This document shows, piece after piece, positions 7,529-15,065 of a stretch of DNA of 16,233 nucleotides. The position numbers and the translations under genes were made by a program. The notes beneath the pieces are model-generated. The model was not told where the DNA came from. It searched no databases and saw only the letters and a program-made list of their open reading frames with translations. Origin of the DNA: Planctomycetota bacterium. GTDB taxonomy: Bacteria > Planctomycetota > UBA1135 > GCA-002686595. Position 1 is the first letter of the stretch. Every line of letters starts with the position of its first letter. The stretch is from the NCBI GenBank assembly GCA_016709875.1, contig JADJLZ010000015.1, positions 1 to 16,233 on the forward strand. Direction: 5' to 3'.

Positions 7529-8730
7529 ATCCACACAACCGCGCACGGCGCTCGCGCGCCTCCGGAGAGGTCGTGCGCCTGCGCGAACTTCTGACCGAAG
7601 CGCAGGCCACGCTGCACGCGATCCGGAAAGGCCGGGTGGACGCCGTCGTGGTCCAGAGCGCGCGCGGGCCGAAGGTCTACACGCTCGACGGCGCCGAGTT
7701 CGACTATCGCATCCTGATCGAATCGATGAACGAGGGCGCGCTGGTGCTGACGCGCGGCGCGCTGATCCTGTACGCCAATGCGCACTTCGCGCGCATGCTC
7801 GGCCGGCCGCTGGCGCGGATCATGGGCTCGTCGCTCCACGATCTTCTCGCGAGCGACGACCAGGCCGCCCTGCGGCGGCTGCTGCGGCTCCCCGACGGCG
7901 CGGGCGCCACGGCCGAGGTGCTCCTCAACCGACCACGCGGGGTGCCGCTGCCGGTGCGCATCTCGATCCGGCCCCTGCCGGGCGAGCAGCGCAAGAGCGT
8001 GAGCTTCGGCGCGGTCGTCTCTGACCTCACCGAGAACCGCGGGCGCGAGGACCTGCTGCGCTCCTTCTCGCGCAGCCTGCTGCAGATGCAGGAGACCGTG
8101 AGCCGGCAGATCGCCACCGACCTCGGCGACAACATCGCGCAGGTCTTCTGCACGATCCTCGTGCGCTGCCAACTGCTTGCGAACCGGGTGCCGCCGGGGG
8201 AGAGCCGCTTCCGGGAGGAAGCGCTCGAGTTCGTCCACCTGCTGCGCGCCACGACCGGCGAGGTGCATCGCATTTCGACGCAGCTGCGGCCGCATGGCCT
8301 GGAGGTCCTCGGACTCGCCTCGGCGCTGCGCGGCGTTGCGGCGGAATTCGCCGAGCGCATGGGCATCTCGATCCGGGTGCAGTGCGCACGACAGAGCTTG
8401 CACCTGCCCGCCGCGACAGAGCTCGCGCTCTACCGTGTGCTGCAGGAGGCTTTGCGCAATGTCGAGCAGCATTCGAATGCCCGCTCCGTGCAGGTGAGCC
8501 TGAAACGCCGCGCAGCCCTCGTGCAACTGGCGATCGAGGACGACGGGATCGGCTTCGATCCGGACGCGCAGCGCGTGCGTGGCCTGCGGGAAGGACGCTT
8601 CGGCCTGTTGAGCATGCAGGAGCGCGCCAGCGCCGTGGGAGGTTCGCTGCTCGTGAAGTCCGCGGGCAAGGCCGGCACGCAGGTGCGCATGTGCGTACCG
8701 CTGCAGGCCTTCCCCGGGACGGGCGGCTAG
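7525..8730 (+). CDS. PAS sensor histidine-kinase-like protein lacking the DHp histidine
   Basis: 401 residues from the ATG that overlaps the preceding stop. Residues 15-45 form a short coiled coil with the HAIRKGRVDAVVV motif common before PAS domains. A PAS domain spans about 58-170 (ILIESMNEGALVLT to AVVSDLTENR). A HisKA_3-type dimerisation helix lies at about 178-250. The family pattern is RIAxELHDxxxQ, but here it reads RQIATDLGDNIAQVF, with Gly201 where the phospho-accepting His should be. The HATPase_c domain is intact: N-box QEALRNVEQHSNA (307-319), G1 DDGIGFD (339-345), G2 GLLSMQERA (360-368). There are no transmembrane segments, so it is cytosolic. It is the last gene of the kai-like operon and is presumably a signalling output or input for KaiC/KaiB. 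It could bind ATP without autophosphorylating at the usual site, or use another residue. Confidence 0.9.
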   Translation: MNPHNRARRSRASGEVVRLRELLTEAQATLHAIRKGRVDAVVVQSARGPKVYTLDGAEFDYRILIESMNEGALVLTRGALILYANAHFARMLGRPLARIMGSSLHDLLASDDQAALRRLLRLPDGAGATAEVLLNRPRGVPLPVRISIRPLPGEQRKSVSFGAVVSDLTENRGREDLLRSFSRSLLQMQETVSRQIATDLGDNIAQVFCTILVRCQLLANRVPPGESRFREEALEFVHLLRATTGEVHRISTQLRPHGLEVLGLASALRGVAAEFAERMGISIRVQCARQSLHLPAATELALYRVLQEALRNVEQHSNARSVQVSLKRRAALVQLAIEDDGIGFDPDAQRVRGLREGRFGLLSMQERASAVGGSLLVKSAGKAGTQVRMCVPLQAFPGTGG

Positions 8731-8745
8731 CGCCTCGGAACGATT

Positions 8746-8767
8746 CCGCGCGGCGCCCGGCGCGCGG
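8746..8767. terminator. GC hairpin between convergent genes
   Basis: A seven-base-pair GC stem (ccgcgcg / cgcgcgg) with an eight-base loop lies in the 48 bases between the stops of the rightward kinase-like gene (8730) and the leftward secreted-protein gene (8779). The position suits a bidirectional terminator. There is no T-tract, and GC-rich palindromes are common here. Confidence 0.3.
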
Positions 8768-8778
8768 CAGGCTGGAGG

Positions 8779-9871
8779 CTACTGCCAGGACACGTCGAAG
8801 GCGTTCGTCGAGTTGAAGGTGCTCGTTGCGGCACAGCCGCCGAGCACCGTCGCGTCGCGGTAGTAGACGGTGTAGTAGCGCTGCGTGCCGCTCGCGATGG
8901 GTGCGCCGAGTGCCGCCGAGCGCACCGACACCGAGCTCGCGCCGGCCGGCGGGAAGCTCGCGCTCCCTCCCGCTGCAAAGGCCTGGTAGAGGCGCTTCAG
9001 GTTGCCGCCGACACAGCGCACGCCCTGGCCGAACACGACGCCCAGCGCGAGGCTCGCGTCGCCCTGCAGCAGGATGCTGCTCGCCGTCGGCGTCTGGCCG
9101 CTGCTCGTGAAGCTCAGCGTGTCGTTCGGCAGCGCCACGCTTCCCCAAGCGTGCAGGCTCGCTCCGCCGGTCGCGGCCGAGTTGTCACAGCCGCGACCCG
9201 CTCCCGCGGCCGGGTTGGAGCACGGGCAGCTCATCACGCCCACGCTGCCCGGATCGCGGTAGGCGAGCCCCGGCGCTTCGAAGACGAAGTTGGAAGCCGT
9301 TGACCGACGCCGGAACCGCTCGCGACCGAGAAGTTCATCACGACGTTGCTGCCCGTGACGACGTGGATGCGATGACGCGCGTGGGTCACGCCCGCGACTA
9401 GCCGCCGGGCCACGCGCCGCCGACCACTTGCGCGGGATCCGGCGAGCCCGTCACGGAGACGAGCGGTGGAAGAACGCGCTGTCGGGCGCCCAGGGCGTAC
9501 GTGTAGAGCACGTAGTCGCCCGCGGCGAAGCCGGCGAAGGTCCAGGTGGAGAAGCCCAGCGGGTCCGAGCTGTCGTCCATCAGGCTCTGGTCATCTCCGC
9601 TCGTGCCCGGATTGTTGGAGAAGAACTCGGTGCTGCTCGGCCCCGAGCAGTGGAGCGTCACGTTGGTGGGTGTTCCGGTGACATCCAGCAGCGGACTCGT
9701 ACCCTGGCTCGCGGGGACGCCGTTCCATACGCCCGCGACTCCGGCCGCTGCCCCGAAGGCCGAGCTCGGTGTGCCGTAGGTCGATCCGACGTCGACGTCG
9801 AATTGCTGTGCGCTCGCGCGCGCGCCGAGCGTGCTCGCGAAGAGAAGGAAGAAGACAGAGCTGTACTTCAT
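8779..9871 (-). CDS. Secreted protein with Cys-rich C-terminal cassette, frame broken twice
   Basis: Starts at ATG 9871 with a clear signal peptide (MKYSSVFFLLFASTLGARASA, probable cleavage before Gln22). The first frame runs to a TAG at 9398-9400 (157 codons). The reading then continues one frame over with THARHRIHVVTGSNVVMNFS, and shifts again near 9303 to NFVFEAPGLAYRDPGSVGVM and the C-terminal cassette CPCSNPAAGAGRGCDNSAA, ending at the TAG 8779-8781. Restoring one base at about 9399 and one at about 9303 gives an uninterrupted protein of 364 residues. The C-terminal part (about 150 residues, ...GQGVRCVGGNLKRL...) resembles a cassette I recall from many secreted planctomycete proteins of unknown function. 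The N-terminal half has no fold I recognise. The breaks are probably sequence errors. A weak AAGG precedes the start. Confidence 0.8.
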
Positions 9872-9979
9872 GGAGAGACCTTGCTGCGCTAGCTCGCGCT
9901 CGCGCACGAGTGACGCTACGCCTCCTCCGTGTGCGCTGTCGGTACGGCACAAGGCCCACGCAGGTTCGCGCCCCCGCCT

Positions 9980-10008
9980 GCGCATGCTTGGGGGCTTGAA
10001 GCATGCGC
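9980..10008 (-). terminator. Perfect 10-bp hairpin between HEAT-repeat region and secreted-protein gene
   Basis: The arms gcgcatgctt (9980-9989) and aagcatgcgc (9999-10008) are exact reverse complements with a nine-base loop. The hairpin lies 16 bases after the leftward stop at 10024 and about 110 bases before the leftward start at 9871. That placement suits a transcription terminator for the metal-transport operon. No T-run follows, so termination efficiency is uncertain; it could also be an operator for the downstream gene. Confidence 0.5.
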
Positions 10009-10023
10009 GTCCCGCGAAGCGTG

Positions 10024-10529
10024 CTACGGCGCGAGCTTGAACACGCCCGCGTGATCGCTCGTGAGCTTTCCCTGGTTGTCGGTCCACCACTTCCGGAGTT
10101 CGCCCGCCGAGCCCTTCTCGAGGCCCGCGGGGATCGGCAGGTGCGCGCGCAGGTGCTCCCAGGCGTCCTTGCGCGCCTGTTCGGCTTCGCCGTCGGTGAT
10201 CACCGCGAGGATCGGTGGCACGCCGCGCAGATCGCCGAGTTCCAGTAGCGCCTCGCCGAACTCGACCTTGGGGTACTCGTCCTCCTCCTTCTGCGCCGCC
10301 TCGAAGAGCGCCGGCGCGCTGTCCTTGGAGGCGAGGTCGCGCACGCAGCGCAGGGCCTTCTCGCGCACGTCGTCGTTGGAGTCGAGCAGCAGCGGGTGCA
10401 CGGCGGCGAGCAGGCCCGTGTCCTTGTGCGTGTCGATCAGCGCGAGCACGTCGGCGCGCACCTCGTTCTCCGTCCCGCCGAGGAGCTTGGCGGCGAGCGG
10501 CCCGCTTTGCGGCCACAGGTCAGGGTTCT
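10024..10529 (-). CDS. HEAT-like repeat region, probable C-terminal part of the metal permease
   Basis: A GTG-started frame from 10461 encodes 145 residues with helical HEAT-like units (VRADVLALIDTHKDTGLLAA, NDDVREKALRCVRDLASKDS, VEFGEALLELGDLRGVPPIL) and ends FKLAP at TAG 10024-10026. The same frame is open further upstream to about 10529 (KNPDLWPQSGPLAAKLLGGT), before any good start codon. It therefore joins the permease frame, which ends ERTIALGEVG-EEP at 10520. Removing one G from the run near 10533 would fuse the two without a gap (EVAKNPDLW). HEAT repeats usually mediate protein contacts; the topology predicts which side of the membrane they face, but I cannot settle that. Alternatively it is a separate small gene overlapping the permease. 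Confidence 0.72.
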
Positions 10530-11523
10530 TCGCCCACCTCGCCCAGCGCGATCGTGCGCTCGGCCTTGCTGCCGGTCTCGAGCACGTGCGCGAGATCGAA
10601 GCTCGCCTCCTTCTTCAGGAGGAACGAGCCGCCGACGAGCGCCGCACAAGCGAGCGCGCCGCCGCCGACGTGCGCGAGTCCGCGGCCGCGGTTCGCCGAG
10701 CGCACGCGCCAGACGTAGTGCGCGACCCCGGCGAGCACCAGGGCGCCGCCGAAACAGGCCACGATCGTCGGGCCCGAGGGCAGGTCGCCGAAGTACGAGA
10801 CCGAGCAGCCGATCGCGCTGACGAGCGTGCCCACGACCCAGCCGATCGCGAGGCGCACGCGGATCGAGTCCGCGAAGAGCATCGCGACGACGGCCGGGAT
10901 CACGAGATAGCTGAAGACGAGCAGCACGCCCGCGATCGAGACGGCACTCGTCACCGCGAAACCCAGCGAGGCGTAGAAGAGGAAATCCCACAGCTGCAGC
11001 GAGACTCCCTGCGACTCGGCCTGGTTGTGGTGCAGCGAGATCAGGAAGAACTGCCGCCGGAAGACCCAGTGGAAGACCCCGATCGCGGCGAACACCACCG
11101 CCGTGACGAGGATCGTCTCCCAGTTCACGAACAGGATGCTGCCCGCGAGCAGCTCGCTGACCTCCTCCGCGCCGTGCGCGAGGTGCGCCGAGGCGAGCAT
11201 CGTCGTGCCCAGCGCGACCGCGTAGGCGATGCCGATCAACGCCTCGTGCGGCACGCGCTCGTCGCGCATGCGCGTCAGCGTGAAGACGCCCGCGCCCAGC
11301 AGCGTGAACGCCAGGCTGAAGCCCTTGATGTGCCAGGGATCGTCGTGGATGTCCCAGCCGGGAGCACGCCCCAGACCGAACCCGGCGCCGCGATCTGCGC
11401 CAGCGCAGGGTCCCGAGATCACCTTGCGCGAGATGACGTGGATTCCGAGATAGACCAGGATCCCCGCCAGCAGCAGGCGAGGCCACGAAGGAGCCGCTCC
11501 ATCGACTGGAAGAAGACGTTCAT
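10520..11523 (-). CDS. ZnuB/TroC-type metal ABC transporter permease
   Basis: Start ATG 11523 lies one base after the stop of the substrate-binding protein gene. The main frame (from about 11422) encodes multiple hydrophobic helices, for example AFTLLGAGVFTLTRM, ALIGIAYAVALGTTMLASAH, ETILVTAVVFAAIGVFHWVF, VSIAGVLLVFSYLVIPAVVA and GPTIVACFGGALVLAGVAHY. These are characteristic of ABC-3 family (PF00950) permeases that move Zn2+ or Mn2+ across the inner membrane. The N-terminus is interrupted: a base is missing near 11477 (LLLAGILVYLGIHVISRKVI resumes), and a two-way frame change between about 11420 and 11370 carries the conserved ALAQIAA...VWGVL block. The composite protein reads as a normal permease of about 300 residues plus a tail of HEAT-like repeats. 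The breaks are probably sequence errors. No ATPase partner is adjacent. Confidence 0.85.
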
Positions 11524-11524
11524 T

Positions 11525-12540
11525 TCACGCAGGGGCCGCGGCGTTCTCGGCCCCGATCAGTTTGGAGAGGATCAGGTCGATCAGGCCGAAGTAGTCCTTC
11601 ACCCCGGCCTCTTCGCCGACGTCGATCGGCACGATCACCTCGTGCGCGCCGGTTTGCGCCGCGAGATAGTCGGCCGCACCCTGGTCGTAGAAGACCTCTT
11701 CGAGCACGGTGTGCACGCCTTGCTGCTTCATCAGCGCGACCACCGCGTCGCGGTGGCGTGCCGAGGGCGGGATGCCGGGCTTCTCCTCGATCTCGACCGG
11801 GATCGCAAGCCCGAAGCGCGAGGCGAAATAGATCCAGCTCTTGTGGTAGGTGACGACCGAGCGGCCTTGCAGCGGCGCCGCCTGCGCGAGCCAGCCGCCG
11901 AGTTTCGCGGTGAGACCCTTCTCTTCGAGCCGCGGCCCAGGCGATCCTGGCGCGCGAGGCGCGTCAGCATCTTGCCGCCGACTTCCTTCACGAGCTCCGC
12001 GCGCCGAAGAAGCGCTTCGTCGATGCGCGCTTCGCTGGCGCCCGAGATTCGCCTCGTACTGCTCTCGTGGGCGGGATCGACGGCCGCGAGACCAGCTCGA
12101 TGTTGGCCGCCATGTCCTTGGTGTTGAGCGGATCGAGCCAGATGTGCGGGTTGCCGTAAGGTGCACGTCGCCCCATTCGCGCGAAGCTCGCGCGGCAACT
12201 CCAGTGCGGTGACGCCGGTGGAGGCGACCACGCGCGCGGGCTGGCCGGGCTGGATGCGCGGGTTGCCCCAGCCCTCGACGACTCTGGGCCCCTGGCTCGA
12301 GCCGCATGCCGAGTTCGACGGAACGTCGGCGCTGCGCGCCCCTACTCACAGCAGAGTCGGGCGCGGCTGCAAAATGCAGGTCCTGCTTTTTACCGCGGAT
12401 TCCGCGACACCTGGGCTTCGACGTAGTCGCCGCCGACCCTCGCGCGCGCAGGATGCGACACGCCGAGCGTGGTGGCGACCTCGAGTTTGGGCGCGGGGCC
12501 ACGGGACCCGGATGCGGACAGGGATGCGGGGTGAATCAGT
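11525..12540 (-). CDS. ZnuA/TroA-type metal-binding periplasmic protein, multiply frameshifted
   Basis: The C-terminal third is continuous (about 11939 to the TGA at 11525-11527): TAKLGGWLAQAAPLQGRSVV, TYHKSWIYFASRFGL, GIPPSARHRDAVVALMKQQG, VHTVLEEVFYDQGAADYLA. This is the C-lobe of the PF01297 family. Upstream the protein continues in alternating frames: YGNPHIWLDPLNTKDMAAN (near 12130) with the metal-ligand His; GWGNPRIQPGQPARVVAST (near 12245); QPRPTLL (near 12355) and DLHF (near 12380); and LEVATTLGV...VGGDYVEAQV (12486-12410). At least five indels separate these blocks. A signal-peptide-like stretch (LLLTLIHPASLSASG) precedes them at about 12550-12505; the start codon is not clear. Family knowledge: it captures Zn2+/Mn2+ in the periplasm for the permease whose ATG follows its stop after one base. 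A true pseudogene is possible, but sequence error is likelier. Confidence 0.82.
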
Positions 12541-12559
12541 GTGAGCAGCAGGGGTGGCT

Positions 12560-13840
12560 CTAGCGGTTGACCCAGTAAGGCTCCGCGGGGGTGCGAGCCG
12601 TAGATGAAATTGACTTCGAGGAACAGGGAATCGAAGCTGTCGAGCCACGCGAGCGAACTCGAGGTATGCTCCCACGCCGACCCGGAAGCCCTCAGGAACT
12701 CGGTCGTGTATTAGGTGACAGAAGGCGCCCGGCGTGCGCGTCTGCGCACCGGGGACCTACAGTTCCTCGAGCCGTCGAGGCGCGCTCCGACGTACAGGTT
12801 CTGGTCGAGTTGGTGCTGCGCCCAGATGTCGACGCTGTCGCGTGGCCCGCGAAGCGCGCTGTCCCTGCTCCTCGGCGTGGAACACCTCGCCGCCGATGAG
12901 GAGGACTTCCACTCGCGCCCACGCGACGTGGGGCTTCCTAGCGGTAGGTCAGATTGCGCCGCACTAGCTGGAGCTGCGCGCCCGAGTCCAGCCCGACGCG
13001 CCGAGCTCGGAGATGCGCCCGTCGGTGCGAATCGTCAGTACCAGCAGACGTGCGCGAGACCGCGGCGAGGTCCTGGTTGCCGGTCAGCCCGCGACCGGCG
13101 CGCTTCTTCGCGTCGAGGAACGCCAGAGTGCCCCTCGAGCAGATCGTTCGGCCAGGCTTGGGCAGGAAGAAGCGCCCCGAGATGCCATCGGGAGATCATG
13201 CCCTCGGGTCCGAGCACGTTCTGCAGCGCGCGCGCGCCGGACGGGGACTGCAGCAGGTCGTGCAGGTGTGGGATCGTCTGTTGAGCCGACCGAAGCCCGG
13301 ACAGAAAGCGTCCGACCTGCAGCCTGAAGCCCGCCGGAGCCTGAGTCGCTGAAGGGCAGCTTCTTGAAGCGTGACGTAGCCCTACCTCGACGTCGGCGCC
13401 GGCACACCGGGCTCGTCCTCGCTGACCGAGAGGCATCACGCCGTCGGCCCAGGGGTCGATCGGCGCGCGGAAATCGAGCTCCATCTCTCGCGCAGCACCA
13501 TACGGTCGCCGACGCGCGGGTTAGCCAGGTTGTCATCGAGGGTACCGCGCGGTCGTCCGAGCGGCCGAGGAAGTTGCCGAAAGCCGTGATGGCCGGGTTG
13601 AAGGCGCCCAGCATCTGCGTCGGCGGCTTCGTGGTCGTCACTTCCACGCGCAACTCGTCCTGCGAGTTCGTCGATGCGCGAGCGCAGGTCCTCCAGATCG
13701 GATTGCGTGACCGCCGGCTTCGCGTCGGCGGGTTTCTGCTGCGCCGGTGCTGGGGGCGCGTCCTACCGCGCGGAACGCTGGCGGGGAGCAGGGGAGTGTG
13801 AGCAGAATGGAAAGACGGATCGGTAGCGTGTTCGATGTGC
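12560..13840 (-). CDS. Porin-like outer-membrane protein of a metal-uptake operon, multiply frameshifted
   Basis: Motifs in all three minus frames follow one another in a consistent order. First comes a signal-peptide-like stretch (PIRLSILLTLP, near 13815), then a coiled coil (QSDLEDLRSRIDELA near 13700). The barrel region follows: AFNPAITAFGNFLG (about 13600), LREMELDFRAPIDPWADGV (about 13490), KKLPFSDSGSGG (about 13365), FRLQVGRFLSGL (about 13325) and LHDLL...NVLGPEGM (about 13270-13195). Next is PRGLAHVCWY (near 13040). The C-terminus is SLFLEVNFIYGSHP and, one frame over, AEPYWVNR with stop TAG 12560-12562. The last shift equals one extra C in a C-run near 12593. I recognise the overall pattern as a beta-barrel protein found next to zinc transport genes in planctomycete-like genomes; that is from memory, not a search. 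It would let metal or metal complexes cross the outer membrane. The start codon was not identified. Confidence 0.7.
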
Positions 13841-13889
13841 GCGGGCGCGTGCCGCGCCGTGCGCGGCGAGACCGGGTAATGGAAAGGGA

Positions 13890-14183
13890 CTAAGTCAGGG
13901 GCGAGAGCCCCGTCGACTCAGCCCGCCACAGGCGGTGCGCGCATTGCCCACACTCTGCGAGCAGGTGATCCGGGACTGTGCGGGAGATAAAGGCTCCTCG
14001 GGCGACTCGACACAGATCGAAGACGACCGTTTGGAAAGTCGGCGCCTCGGGGCTCACGAAGTGGCACACATCGCGCCCGCCGATGTCCTGCGCATCGTGG
14101 TGCAGGATGTTGTACGCGGGTCCCGCGACGAACAGGCTCGCGATGAGCAGGATCCCGAAAGGATCAGAGGACCTTCCGCGCAC
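13890..14183 (-). CDS. Small membrane or secreted protein with His/Cys motifs
   Basis: 97 residues from a GTG at 14183 to TAG 13890-13892. The N-terminus has one hydrophobic segment (FGILLIASLFVAGPAYNILHH), immediately followed by HHDAQDIGGRDVCH and later ECGQCAH. The paired His/Cys residues suggest a metal-binding, membrane-anchored or exported protein. It sits directly upstream of the porin-like gene on the same strand, with a gap of about 50-100 bases, and is probably the first gene of the metal-uptake operon. The true start may be further upstream, at an ATG in another frame (14194: MESACAEG), if a base has been lost near 14180. I do not recognise a named family. Confidence 0.5.
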   Translation of the reverse strand: MRGRSSDPFGILLIASLFVAGPAYNILHHDAQDIGGRDVCHFVSPEAPTFQTVVFDLCRVARGAFISRTVPDHLLAECGQCAHRLWRAESTGLSPLT

Positions 14184-14279
14184 GCGGATTCCATGCCCGC
14201 GATGCTAGGCGTCGTCCAAGCGCTCCGCAGAGCTCCCGCTTTTCCCACTGACCGTCAGGGGGCGCGCTAGGCTGTGCAC

Positions 14280-14284
14280 GGAGG
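14280..14284 (+). promoter_or_regulatory. Ribosome binding site for the PadR-type gene
   Basis: The motif ggagg lies six bases before the ATG at 14291, which begins MADSR followed one frame over by ELLQDALHLF, the expected start of a PadR regulator. It supports a real plus-strand gene here despite the broken frame. Confidence 0.5.
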
Positions 14285-14290
14285 CTCGAA

Positions 14291-14625
14291 ATGGCCGATT
14301 CACGCGCCGGAACTGCTCCAGGACGCGCTGCACCTCTTCAGTCGAAGGCGCTCGAGCACGGGCCTCTGCACGCTACGCGATCGTGCGCCGCATCGGGTAC
14401 CTGGCGATGCCTTCCTGCGCGTAGAGGAGGGTTCGCTCTACCCGCTCCTACCGCATGGAGCGCCACGGCTGGATCGAGCGGTGGGGCCTCTCCAGATCCA
14501 ACCGGCGCGCGAGTTCTCGACTCACGGTTCCGACCAGCGCCAACTGCGCGAGGAGCAGACGCTCTGGAACGCACCGCCAAGACCATCGACAGCGTGCTGC
14601 GCAGCCGAAGAAGGGACCCTAGCGT
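14291..14625 (+). pseudogene. PadR-family transcriptional regulator, frame broken several times
   Basis: The reading order in alternating plus frames is MADSR, ELLQDALHLF, KALEHGPLH, YAIVRRIGYL, GDAFLRVEEGSLYPLL, RMERHGWIERWGLSRSNRRA, RQLREEQTLWN, RTAKTIDSVLRS. This is the winged-helix PadR pattern: the short first helix, the LEHGPLHGYAI turn, EGSLYPLL in the wing-proximal helix, and the LTxxGRxxL-type C-terminal helix. Normal length is about 110 residues, which fits 14291 to about 14625. At least five indels interrupt it. PadR regulators often repress an adjacent transporter or membrane-protein gene; the permease-prefix-like segment directly downstream fits that habit. Either a decayed gene or a real gene damaged by sequence errors; I favour the latter. 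Confidence 0.72.
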
Positions 14626-14835
14626 TGCGCGGTTTCTTCGACGTAATGTGCGTTCACCGGAGGCGCAGATCGAGGCCGAGATCGACGCCGAGCTCGAGTT
14701 CCATCTCGCCAGCGCGCGCGCGAGAAGCTCGTCAGCAGGGTGAACGTGGAGGAAGCTCGCACCCAGGCGCAGCGGCGCTTCAGCTCGCTCGCGGACGTGC
14801 GCCGCAGGTGTCGCAACATCCAGATGGGGAGAGTC
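14620..14835 (+). pseudogene. Permease-prefix-like cytoplasmic segment
   Basis: Plus-strand coding with motifs VARFLRRNVRSPEAQIEAEI, DAELEFHLASARA and, one frame over, VNVEEARTQAQRRFSSLADV, RRRCRNIQMG. The order (acidic EAEIDAELEFHL helix, then GVxxEEARxQAxRRFG, then RxxCRxIQ) matches the N-terminal prefix domain that precedes MacB/FtsX-type permeases in many bacteria and usually follows a PadR gene. Here no permease body follows; instead there is a single transmembrane helix and a coiled coil (next entry), possibly in the same polypeptide. The start was not determined because of the frame break near 14610. Confidence 0.6.
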
Positions 14836-15065
14836 ATGCTGAAGAATCAACTTCGTGCTGAACGTGGTGCTCGTACGTCGCAATCGTGCTGCTGGGATGG
14901 AGCGCCTGGCGCGGCAAGCGACAGGACGCGCAGGTGATGGCAGCGGCGCTTCAGGCGGAAGTGCAGAAGCTCTCGAGCCTGCTCGAGCCGCGCGCGGTAA
15001 CGGCACTCGCACCGCCGCAGCAACAACGACCCCGATCCGATGCTCTTGCGCTTTGGCGCCCCTGA
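14836..15065 (+). pseudogene. Membrane-anchored coiled-coil protein, frame broken
   Basis: An ATG at 14836 follows a purine-rich ggggagag (14826-14833). The composite reading is MLK, INFVLNVVLV, VAIVLLGWSAWRGKRQDAQV and MAAALQAEVQKLSSLLEPRA, ending at a TGA at 15063-15065 in the last frame. Two frame changes occur within the first 45 bases. It shows one N-terminal transmembrane helix and a following coiled coil. The next frame (LRFGAPEDQREGGRRPP) may continue the same protein. It might be fused to the prefix-like segment upstream. I do not recognise a specific family. Confidence 0.45.

Noticed and set aside
10061..12127. A 688-codon plus-strand frame opposite the permease and binding protein
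   Set aside because: Charged low-complexity shadow. The minus strand carries transmembrane helices and ABC-3/ZnuA motifs.
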